A program made the position numbers and the translations under genes. Below are positions 35,842 to 42,027 of a stretch of 42,027 nt of DNA, piece by piece; the stretch's first letter is position 1; each line of letters begins with the position of its first letter. Under the pieces are notes generated by a model, which saw only the letters and a list, made by a program, of their open reading frames with translations, did no database searches and had not been told where the DNA came from. Source of the stretch: a bacterium MnTg02 (GTDB lineage: Bacteria > Pseudomonadota > Alphaproteobacteria > Rhizobiales > BFAS01); NCBI GenBank assembly GCA_008974985.1, contig BFAS01000164.1, forward strand, positions 1-42,027, in the 5' to 3' direction.

Positions 35842-36453
35842 TCAATTCAATCCTTCTTCGGCTGCGGCTGAAATAATCCTTGCCACATAACGCGCCACAA
35901 GATCCACCTCAAGATTGACGCAGTCGCCGCTTTGCTTTTCTCCCCAGGTCGTTGCCGACAGCGTATGGGGAATGAGATTGATCCCAAATTTGTTGCCGGT
36001 CACATTATTCACGGTCAGGGACGTGCCATTGAGGGCAACCGATCCCTTAGGGGCAATAAATTTCATTAAATGGTCCGGACAGATGAAATCATAACGGAAT
36101 GAGTTGCCATCGGCGCGTTTTTCCGCAATTTCCGCAACACCATCAATATGCCCCGTTACGATATGACCGCCCAACTCGGCGCTGAGAGTTAAGGAGCGTT
36201 CGAGATTTATTCGCTGTCCCAAGCGCCACGACCCCAATGTCGTGCGCTCCAGCGTCTCGTTTGAAGCGTCCACCCAAATGAGTGCATTCGTATCCGCGGG
36301 CTCCGCCACATAAGTCACGGTCAGGCAACAACCGTCGCAGGCGATCGAAGCGCCTATCTGAAGCGTTGCCGCGTCATAGTGGCAGCCGATGGCATAGCGC
36401 TGACCGTCGATCGTGCGTATGGTCCCGATATCTGAAATCAACCCTGTGAACAT
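35842..36453 (-). CDS. ribE: riboflavin synthase alpha subunit
   Basis: Dismutates two lumazines to riboflavin. It has 203 residues from the ATG giving MFTGLISDIGTI, the canonical start; the GTG three codons earlier is the track's choice. The two lumazine-binding repeats are visible: IACDGCCLTVTYV in the first, and VALNGTSLTVNNV with GHIVTGHIDGVAEI joining them. The upstream gap to ribD is occupied by repeat A copy 4. It adjoins the start of ribBX. Confidence 0.95.
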   Translation of the reverse strand: MFTGLISDIGTIRTIDGQRYAIGCHYDAATLQIGASIACDGCCLTVTYVAEPADTNALIWVDASNETLERTTLGSWRLGQRINLERSLTLSAELGGHIVTGHIDGVAEIAEKRADGNSFRYDFICPDHLMKFIAPKGSVALNGTSLTVNNVTGNKFGINLIPHTLSATTWGEKQSGDCVNLEVDLVARYVARIISAAAEEGLN

Positions 36454-36468
36454 AGTCCTCACTTGTTG

Positions 36469-36597
36469 ATGCCATCAGTCATTGGAAATGACCGATGGGC
36501 GTTCAGGCGCCACGCAGGCTCGACCACCATAAGGTGCGGACCACGCAGTCGCGCTTGCCAAAGGAAATTATGGGTCAATCATAATTTCCTTTGGTAT
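36469..36597 (+). repeat. family A structured repeat, copy 4 (overlaps the ribD 3' end)
   Basis: A 129-bp element from ATGCCATCAG to CTTTGGTAT. Its terminal hairpin is a perfect 15-bp stem, CCAAAGGAAATTATG/CATAATTTCCTTTGG. The element lies between ribD and ribE in the operon and provides the last nine sense codons and TAA stop of ribD. It begins 16 bases from the ribE start. Confidence 0.9.
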
Positions 36598-37719
36598 GAC
36601 ATCTCGACGATAAACGGTCATGCGGTCCGAACCAAACATCCGATGCTCAACAGGTGAAAATTCTTGTGTGCCGGTTAACGCGTCGAGTCCTTGCTCGTGG
36701 AATGGCTTCAACCCTCGTGCGCCGACCCGCTTATCGCTTTCAAAAATCACGGCTTCATCAATCAAACCTGCATTCAAGAATGCTCCGGCAATCTTCGGAC
36801 CACCTTCCACAAGCAACCGGGTGATGCCGCGCCCAGCTAAGGCGTTCAAGAGCGCACCCGGTTCGATACCGCTTTGATCGGTCTTTCCGCCAACGGCAAC
36901 AATCTCTGCGCCTGCCGCCCTCAGCACATCTGCGCGATCCTCATCGACGCTGCTTGCTGAAACAAACCAGAGTGGGACATCCGGCAAATCCCTAAAAAGT
37001 TTGGCTCCGGTCTCCGTCCGCAACGCGCTATCAGCGACAACACGCACCGGCGAACGGCCGGCCATGCCCGGCAAGCGGCACGTCAGCGCCGGATCATCAG
37101 CCAACACTGTACCCCGTCCGACCAAGATTGCATCGGCGCGGGCGCGCAAAAGATGCCCATGGGCACGGGCGGCAGGCCCGGTAACCCATTGAGGAGCTCC
37201 GCCGTCGCCGGGCGCGATTAAGCCGTCAGCGCCGAGGGCCAATTTGAGCTGAACAAAGGGCCGGTTTTCCGTTTGCCGAAGCACATGTCCGGCATTCAGC
37301 CAATAAAGTGCCTTTTCGAAATTGGCCGCACCATTGACGACCTCGATACCCGCCTCTCTCAGGCGCGAGAATCCAGCCCCCGACACCCGATTGTCGGGAT
37401 CACGATGCCCGACAACAACACGGCTAATGCCGGCCGCAATGATTGCGTCAGCGCATGGCGGCGTTCGGCCGTGATGAGCACAGGGCTCCAGCGTGACATA
37501 GAGTGTCGCGTCTTTCGCGCGCCCTCCAGCCGCTTCAAGGGCAACCGTCTCGGCGTGTGGCATTCCACCGTCTTGCGTCCAGCCCCGGCCCGCAACGAGC
37601 GGATACTGCTCCTCTCGCACAAGCACAGCTCCGACCGCAGGATTCGGCCAGCTGCGGCCCAACCCGCGCTCGGCAAGCCGCATAGCCAGAGCGAAAAATC
37701 TATCATCGTCAGACGTCAT
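36568..37719 (-). CDS. ribD: bifunctional diaminohydroxyphosphoribosylaminopyrimidine deaminase / 5-amino-6-(5-phosphoribosylamino)uracil reductase
   Basis: Carries out the deamination and reduction steps after GTP ring opening. The 383-residue protein has an N-terminal zinc deaminase domain (HAE at 55-57, PCAHHGRTPPC at 79-89) and a C-terminal reductase domain (GADGLIAP, ILVGRGTVLADDPALTCR, LLVEGGPKIAGAFL). The final residues IPKEIMIDP are encoded by repeat A copy 4, so the native C-terminus was probably altered by the element. It is 35 bases after nrdR. Confidence 0.94.
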   Translation of the reverse strand: MTSDDDRFFALAMRLAERGLGRSWPNPAVGAVLVREEQYPLVAGRGWTQDGGMPHAETVALEAAGGRAKDATLYVTLEPCAHHGRTPPCADAIIAAGISRVVVGHRDPDNRVSGAGFSRLREAGIEVVNGAANFEKALYWLNAGHVLRQTENRPFVQLKLALGADGLIAPGDGGAPQWVTGPAARAHGHLLRARADAILVGRGTVLADDPALTCRLPGMAGRSPVRVVADSALRTETGAKLFRDLPDVPLWFVSASSVDEDRADVLRAAGAEIVAVGGKTDQSGIEPGALLNALAGRGITRLLVEGGPKIAGAFLNAGLIDEAVIFESDKRVGARGLKPFHEQGLDALTGTQEFSPVEHRMFGSDRMTVYRRDVIPKEIMIDP

Positions 37720-37754
37720 GGAATTGGAATGTCATGCTGAGAACCAATGCCCGG

Positions 37755-38255
37755 CTATCGGGGCTTTTCAAGTCCTTCCGCCGCCGACGCAGGGACAATT
37801 TCCTCATCACCCGAGAGTTCTCCAAGCAGAGCCTCAAAATCCCTGGCTTCGCGGAAGTTTTTGTAAACCGAGGCGAAGCGCACATAGGCGACGTCATCAA
37901 GCCCCTTCAGGCCTTCCATGACCAGTTGGCCGACAATATTGGAGTCAACGTCACCATCGCCCGTGCTCTCAAGTTGGCGCACAATACCTGTCACCATTCT
38001 CTCGACACGTTCTGGATCCACAGGCCGTTTTCTGAGCGCCACCTGAACTGAGCGAGCCAACTTATCTCTGTCGAACGGCACGCGGCGGCCGCTCCGCTTC
38101 ACAACAGTCAGCTCTCTCAATTGCACACGTTCGAATGTTGTAAACCGGCCACCGCAGTCAGCACACCCCCGGCGGCGGCGTATCGCCGTATGATCCTCCG
38201 ACGGCCGGGAATCTTTCACCTGGGTATTGGTGCTGCCGCAATAAGGGCAACGCAT
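37755..38255 (-). CDS. nrdR: transcriptional repressor NrdR
   Basis: Zinc-ribbon/ATP-cone repressor of ribonucleotide reductase genes, 166 residues. Zinc ligands are CPYC (3-6) and CADC (31-34). The ATP-cone begins [27 protein letters not shown]. It lies between glyA and ribD, an order conserved in Rhizobiales. No NrdR box or nrd gene is visible in the window. Confidence 0.96.
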   Translation of the reverse strand: MRCPYCGSTNTQVKDSRPSEDHTAIRRRRGCADCGGRFTTFERVQLRELTVVKRSGRRVPFDRDKLARSVQVALRKRPVDPERVERMVTGIVRQLESTGDGDVDSNIVGQLVMEGLKGLDDVAYVRFASVYKNFREARDFEALLGELSGDEEIVPASAAEGLEKPR

Positions 38256-38310
38256 CTGCTTTCCCTCTCATTCGCTCGCAGGCCAGCGCCTTCCGAGATA
38301 ACCGCTAAGA

Positions 38311-39615
38311 CTAATAAATCGGGTTCTGGCCGCATAAGTCTAGAACGCGCGATTTAACCGCCTGTTCGACCGCGCTATTGCCGTCCTCGCCATCGGCCAC
38401 AATGCCGTCGAGCACCTCAATAATCATTTTTCCTATTTCGCGAAATTCAACAGCGCCAAAGCCTCTTGTGGTGCCCGCAGGCGAGCCAAGCCGGATACCA
38501 GAGGTGATTGTCGGCTTTTCCGGGTCAAACGGCACGCCATTCTTGTTGCACGTAATATTTGCGCGGCCAAGTGCCGCCTCCGCAACCTTACCCGTAAGAC
38601 CTTTTGGTCTAAGATCGACAAGAATGAGATGCGTATCGGTACCGCCTGACACAAGCTTCAAACCATTATCAACGAGCGATTCTCCGAGTGCGCGCGCATT
38701 TTCGACAACCGATTGCGAATAGAGTTTGAAGCCCGGCTCAAGCGCCTCTTTAAACGCGACTGCCTTGGCCGCGATGATATGCATCAGCGGCCCGCCTTGC
38801 ATCCCTGGGAAAATCGCTGAGTTGATCTTTTTACCGAGATCGCCGTCGTTCGAGAGGATCATGCCGCCGCGCGGTCCCCGCAAGGTCTTGTGGGTTGTCG
38901 TCGTTGCAACATGGGCATGCGGCAGCGGACTTGGATGGACGCCGGATGCGACGAGACCGGCGAAATGGGCCATATCGACCATTAGATAAGCACCAACCTC
39001 GTCGGCGATTTCGCGGAACCGGGCAAAATTGATTGTGCGCGGATAGGCAGACCCGCCTGCGATGATCAATTTGGGTTTATGCTCGACGGCCAGCCGGCGA
39101 ACCTCATCGAAATCAATCAGATGATTGTCTTCGCGGACACCATATTGGACCGCGTGGAACCACTTGCCCGACTGGTTGGGTGGCGCACCATGAGTAAGGT
39201 GACCACCCGCGGCAAGGCTCATCCCCAAAATCGTGTCGCCAGGCTTGACCATAGCCATCATGGCGCCCTGGTTGGCCTGAGAGCCTGAATTCGGCTGAAC
39301 ATTCGCATAGGTGCAATCAAATAATTTCGTAGCGCGCTCTATCGCCAAAGTCTCAGCAATATCAACATATTGACATCCGCCATAATAGCGGCGGCCAGGA
39401 TAGCCTTCGGCATATTTGTTCGTCAGGACGGTCCCCGCAGCCTCCAAAACCGCCTTCGACACGATATTTTCCGAAGCGATGAGCTCGATTTCGTCCTGCT
39501 GGCGCTGCAATTCCTGGCCAATGGCCGCGGAGATCTCCGGATCTTTTTCTGCGAGAGTTTCGGAAAAAAAGGATGACAAGGTTTCCGCCGCGCGGTCTGC
39601 GTTAATGAGAGCCAT
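38311..39615 (-). CDS. glyA: serine hydroxymethyltransferase
   Basis: PLP enzyme interconverting serine and glycine with tetrahydrofolate, the main one-carbon source. It has 434 residues from the ATG at 39615, with AAGGATTG upstream; the track's TTG adds three residues. Motifs are [26 protein letters not shown], the PLP-binding lysine in [14 protein letters not shown] (Lys243) and [16 protein letters not shown]. It heads the minus-strand run glyA-nrdR-rib-nusB-thiL. No riboswitch was recognised upstream. Confidence 0.97.
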   Translation of the reverse strand: MALINADRAAETLSSFFSETLAEKDPEISAAIGQELQRQQDEIELIASENIVSKAVLEAAGTVLTNKYAEGYPGRRYYGGCQYVDIAETLAIERATKLFDCTYANVQPNSGSQANQGAMMAMVKPGDTILGMSLAAGGHLTHGAPPNQSGKWFHAVQYGVREDNHLIDFDEVRRLAVEHKPKLIIAGGSAYPRTINFARFREIADEVGAYLMVDMAHFAGLVASGVHPSPLPHAHVATTTTHKTLRGPRGGMILSNDGDLGKKINSAIFPGMQGGPLMHIIAAKAVAFKEALEPGFKLYSQSVVENARALGESLVDNGLKLVSGGTDTHLILVDLRPKGLTGKVAEAALGRANITCNKNGVPFDPEKPTITSGIRLGSPAGTTRGFGAVEFREIGKMIIEVLDGIVADGEDGNSAVEQAVKSRVLDLCGQNPIY

Positions 39616-39745
39616 GACCGACAATCCTTACATTTCAAATGGGAGTTCTACAAAATTCATTGCGCAATTCACACCGTTGAAAAAGGTGATTAGCACAGAG
39701 TCAAAAGGTACAACAAGCTGACAAGGTGGACCAGAGTCGGCGCTT

Positions 39746-39852
39746 CTAGAGCATTTTCAGGAAAAGTGTGTGCGGTTTTCCGCCCGGAAAATGCGCAATA
39801 ATATAGAACTAGAGCAGTTTTGGTGAACTGGAGTTGACCAAATATGCTCTAG
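39746..39852. repeat. family B CTAG-bounded composite repeat upstream of glyA
   Basis: It starts CTAGAGCATTTTCAGGAAAA, has module 1 closing at GGAAAATGCG, then module 2 with AGAGCAGTTTTGGT/ACCAAATATGCTCT, and ends in CTAG. The terminal CTAG contains the TAG stop of the DUF6898-like gene on the minus strand. It matches 10598-10726 module by module. Confidence 0.82.
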
Positions 39853-40058
39853 TTTCCGGAGTTGATTACTTCCAACCGTTTTCTGAGCTTTTTGAGAGCC
39901 AGGTTTTCTAATTGGCTTTGCGGGCACGCCGCCGGTCCAACAATTGACACCTCAACGCCCGTGTGAGCGTCTATGGCGGCAACTTTCATACTTCGTCCGA
40001 CCTGAGTAAACTCGAAATAGACCTCGCCCAGCACAGGATCTTGTGTCCGCCCCGTCAT
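39849..40058 (-). CDS. small conserved alphaproteobacterial protein (DUF6898-like)
   Basis: 69-residue protein with a compact conserved pattern: DPVLGEVYFEFTQVGRSMKV, AIDAHTGVEVSIVGPA and a Leu/Lys-rich C-terminal helix (LENLALKKLRKRLEV). It resembles the DUF6898 small proteins of Rhizobiales; the function is unknown. Codon-by-codon it reads as a real gene, flanked on both sides by family B repeats, which give its stop codon and lie about 16 bases before its start. Confidence 0.72.
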   Translation of the reverse strand: MTGRTQDPVLGEVYFEFTQVGRSMKVAAIDAHTGVEVSIVGPAACPQSQLENLALKKLRKRLEVINSGN

Positions 40059-40073
40059 CGGCTATTGCTCCGT

Positions 40074-40304
40074 CTAGAGTGCTTTCACTTTTCGTTGAAT
40101 CGCTCAAACACTCTAGTTTTTCGATTTGTCGTGTTTCCGGACGGAAAACCGGCATCCACTTTTCTTGGAAACACTCTAGTTTTTCGATTTGTCGTGTTTC
40201 CGGACGGAAAACCGGCATCCACTTTTCCTGGAAACACTCTGACCCTTGAATTTATCGTGTTTCCGGACGGAAAACCGCACACACTTTTCCTGGAAACACT
40301 CTAG
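40074..40304. repeat. near-tandem array of family B repeats (63-bp units)
   Basis: After a degenerate first element (40074-40117), three units of 63, 63 and 62 bases start at 40114, 40177 and 40240. Each has TTTCCGGACGGAAAACCG and the arm CTTTTCCTGGAAACACTC. The first two differ by one base. CTAG bounds the array, and the last CTAG includes the hemA stop. Because 63 is a multiple of three, long spurious ORFs with 21-residue repeats appear in several frames. Confidence 0.88.
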
Positions 40305-41512
40305 GCAGCGCGCTTCAAATCCATTTCGCCCCAAAGCATGTTAAGCGCATTTAGCAGCTCATCCATGTCTGCGTCCGAATGGGCTGGCCCTGGGGTCAGA
40401 CGTATCCGTTCTGTCCCGCGCGGCACCGTCGGATAGTTGATCGGCTGAACATAGATCGAAAACCGGTCCATCAGCGCATCGGTCAACTGCTTGCACAACA
40501 CCGGGTCGGAAACCATGACCGGCACGATATGGCTTGGATTTTCGAGGACGGGCAAACCGGCCTCTGTTAGCCTGGCCTTTAGCGTGCGCGCGCGCTCTTG
40601 ATGAAGGATCCGCTCAGCTTGGCTCGTCTTCAGATGACGTACGCTGGTGAGCGCACCGGCAACAATGGCGGGGGACAGAGAGGTCGTGAAAATAAATCCT
40701 GAGGCATAAGAGCGTATGGCATCAACGATATTCGCGTTCGTTGCGATATATCCGCCCATCAGCCCATAACCCTTGGCAAGCGTCCCCTCGATAATATCGA
40801 CCTTATCGGCGATACCTTCGCGCTCGGAAATGCCGCCACCGCGCGCGCCATAGAGCCCAACCGCATGCACCTCATCGAGAAAAGTGAGCGCATTATATTT
40901 CTTCGCAAGATCGCAAATTTCCTCAATGGGCGAGATGTCACCGTCCATCGAATATACGGATTCGAAGGCGATGACTTTTGGCGTATCTAGATCATACTCC
41001 TTCAGCAACTTTTCCAGATGCTCCAAGTCGTTATGTTTCCAGATCCGTTTCGGTCCGCCGCCGTGGCGAATGCCGGCGATCATCGAGGCGTGATTCATCT
41101 CGTCGGAAAATATCACGCATTCTGGCAACAAACGCACAAGCGTGCTCAACGAAGCGTCATTGGAGACATAGCCGGAGGTAAATAGAAGTGCGGCTTCCTT
41201 GCCGTGCAAATCGGCAAGCTCATTCTCAAGCTCCACATGGTAATGAGTTGTACCGGAAATATTTCTTGTGCCGCCAGAGCCCGCGCCGGCGCAGTCGATC
41301 GCCTCATGCATCGCCGCAATGACTTTGGGATTCTGCCCCATGCTCAAATAGTCGTTGCTGCACCAGACCTTAATATCGCCCACAGCGTCGCCTGAGAAAA
41401 AATTAGCCGCCGGAAACTGTCCGCGTTTGCGCCGAATATCGGCAAACTCTCGATACCGTCCCTCTTGCCTTAAGGCGTCGAGTGCATCGTCGAACGTCCG
41501 ATTGTAGTCCAT
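40301..41512 (-). CDS. hemA: 5-aminolevulinate synthase
   Basis: PLP enzyme condensing glycine and succinyl-CoA, the first step of heme and tetrapyrrole synthesis by the C4 route typical of alphaproteobacteria. The 403-residue protein has [34 protein letters not shown], and the Schiff-base lysine in EGTLAKGYG (Lys247). TGGAGG precedes the ATG. It shares heme metabolism with COX15 in the window. The TAG stop falls in the CTAG of the repeat array. The 280-base upstream gap has a CTTTTGTCAAAAG palindrome. Confidence 0.97.
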   Translation of the reverse strand: MDYNRTFDDALDALRQEGRYREFADIRRKRGQFPAANFFSGDAVGDIKVWCSNDYLSMGQNPKVIAAMHEAIDCAGAGSGGTRNISGTTHYHVELENELADLHGKEAALLFTSGYVSNDASLSTLVRLLPECVIFSDEMNHASMIAGIRHGGGPKRIWKHNDLEHLEKLLKEYDLDTPKVIAFESVYSMDGDISPIEEICDLAKKYNALTFLDEVHAVGLYGARGGGISEREGIADKVDIIEGTLAKGYGLMGGYIATNANIVDAIRSYASGFIFTTSLSPAIVAGALTSVRHLKTSQAERILHQERARTLKARLTEAGLPVLENPSHIVPVMVSDPVLCKQLTDALMDRFSIYVQPINYPTVPRGTERIRLTPGPAHSDADMDELLNALNMLWGEMDLKRAA

Positions 41513-41794
41513 CCGGTCGCCTCCATCGGAAACTTAGGCATTACACGTGTTTCCAAGTGACCCACAGTTGGTCGGTTTCCGCAATTGTATTTGGACCGTT
41601 AGTTTAACGCGATCAAGACAATCGCCAAATGACTTTTGTCAAAAGCTAGCGGCCGCACACCATTGCGACAACTCGGAATAAACGCATAATTCAGTATTTT
41701 GGAGCGAAAATTTGGCGGTCAATGGCGCCGCAGGCGAAAACCGCTCAATATATTGTCCTGCAAGCTCACGTGATTTAACCAAATTCTACTTAGA
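41513..41794. promoter_or_regulatory. hemA upstream region with a 13-bp palindrome
   Basis: No gene is seen. CTTTTGTCAAAAG at 41633-41645 is a perfect inverted repeat about 120 bases before the hemA start. On the minus strand it includes TTGACA, which could be a -35 element, but no good -10 was found at the right spacing. No FNR-type TTGAT-N4-ATCAA site is present. Confidence 0.3.
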
Positions 41795-42027
41795 TCAATA
41801 CGCCGACGCTTTGGCGCCAACACCATCCCGGCGATAGAGATCACGGCGGAAATGCACCGTGGCGTCTTTCGTCGCCCACGCTGTAAGATAGGCGAGCCGG
41901 ATCTGAACGCGTTTTTTTAAGCGAACATCACGCCGCTCCCCGCTCTCTTCCATACCTGCAACGCGAGACAGGCCCCAATCGCCATTGCTCTCGAGCAACC
42001 AGCTTACCAGCTGCTTAACATTCTGGA
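41795..42027 (-). CDS. L,D-transpeptidase (YcbB-like), C-terminal part
   Basis: An open frame runs off the window edge; the part inside is the C-terminal 76 residues. The pattern VKQLVSWLLESNGDWG, RLKKRVQIRLAYLTAWATKDATVHFRRDLYRRD matches the tail that follows the YkuD catalytic domain in YcbB-like murein L,D-transpeptidases. The catalytic His/Cys region would lie beyond the window. The track's start at 41998 is only the first start codon after the window edge. Its TGA stop is about 280 bases upstream of hemA. Confidence 0.75.
   Translation of the reverse strand, partial: QNVKQLVSWLLESNGDWGLSRVAGMEESGERRDVRLKKRVQIRLAYLTAWATKDATVHFRRDLYRRDGVGAKASAY

Noticed and set aside
40085-40282. ORFs with 21-residue repeats (GFPSGNTTNRKTRVFP and similar) over the hemA-DUF6898 gap, on both strands
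   Set aside because: They arise because the 63-bp tandem non-coding unit is a multiple of three. They are open in several frames, lack ribosome-binding sites and match the non-coding family B sequence elsewhere.
40114-40301. CRISPR-like array
   Set aside because: The units are directly contiguous with no unique spacers and there are no cas genes. It is a tandem palindromic repeat.
41580-41800. FNR/FnrL box controlling hemA
   Set aside because: GATCAA half-sites occur but no TTGAT-N4-ATCAA palindrome is present; only an unrelated CTTTTGTCAAAAG palindrome was kept as a weak note.

Overview
The window is a stretch of alphaproteobacterial chromosome, most like the Rhizobiales/Hyphomicrobiales. 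The evidence is gene order and content: glyA-nrdR-ribD-ribE-ribBX-ribH-nusB-thiL, a CBP3-type chaperone-DUF177-plsX-fabH-(ihfA-merR) block, rplM-rpsI, alaC-like-hom-glpX-recJ, a C4-pathway 5-aminolevulinate synthase, heme A synthase, class I PHA synthase and a K+-independent type membrane pyrophosphatase. The genus cannot be named from the sequence. Almost all genes are housekeeping genes on the minus strand. No phage, insertion sequence with a transposase, or CRISPR array was found.

Layout. 1-6.0 kb: minus-strand run alaC-like, hom, glpX, recJ, plus a small lipoprotein. 6.2-9.1 kb: phaC (+) facing argC (-). 9.1-15.2 kb: an accessory segment between argC and rpsI-rplM, which usually adjoin in related genomes. 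It holds a GT1-type glycosyltransferase, a methyltransferase, two VPLPA-CTERM exported proteins, an intact yciB and a deleted second copy of yciB. 15.3-17.0 kb: rpsI, rplM, thioesterase (-). 17.1-20.0 kb: crotonase-fold protein, CoA-binding protein, metY (+). 20.1-22.8 kb: COX15 (-), a decayed HPr-kinase-like/PqqD-like locus and tRNA-Pro. 23.0-29.4 kb: merR and ihfA, separated by a plus-strand degenerate sensor from fabH, plsX, DUF177 and the cytochrome bc1 chaperone. 29.4-32.3 kb: bamE (+) and hppA (-). 32.6-39.6 kb: the riboflavin/nusB/thiL/nrdR/glyA run. 39.7-42.0 kb: a small DUF6898-like protein, hemA and the 3' end of an L,D-transpeptidase gene.

Two families of interspersed non-coding repeats run through the window. 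Family A is a 127-137 bp element with four copies, ends of the type ATACCA...TGGTAT and several hairpins. The stem sequences change between copies while pairing is kept. One copy supplies the last codons and stop of ribD; another ends on the COX15 stop codon. Family B is a set of short palindromic elements bounded by CTAG. In several cases that CTAG is the TAG stop codon of the adjacent gene (glycosyltransferase, bamE, DUF6898-like, hemA). Three near-tandem units of family B follow hemA.

The least explained part is 11.9-15.2 kb. Two VPLPA-CTERM genes share an upstream element, an almost identical 3' sorting-tag region and a downstream yciB sequence, but their secreted bodies show no visible similarity. 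This looks like a duplication in which the passenger part was replaced or diverged very fast. All functional assignments come from reading motifs by eye; no database search was possible.
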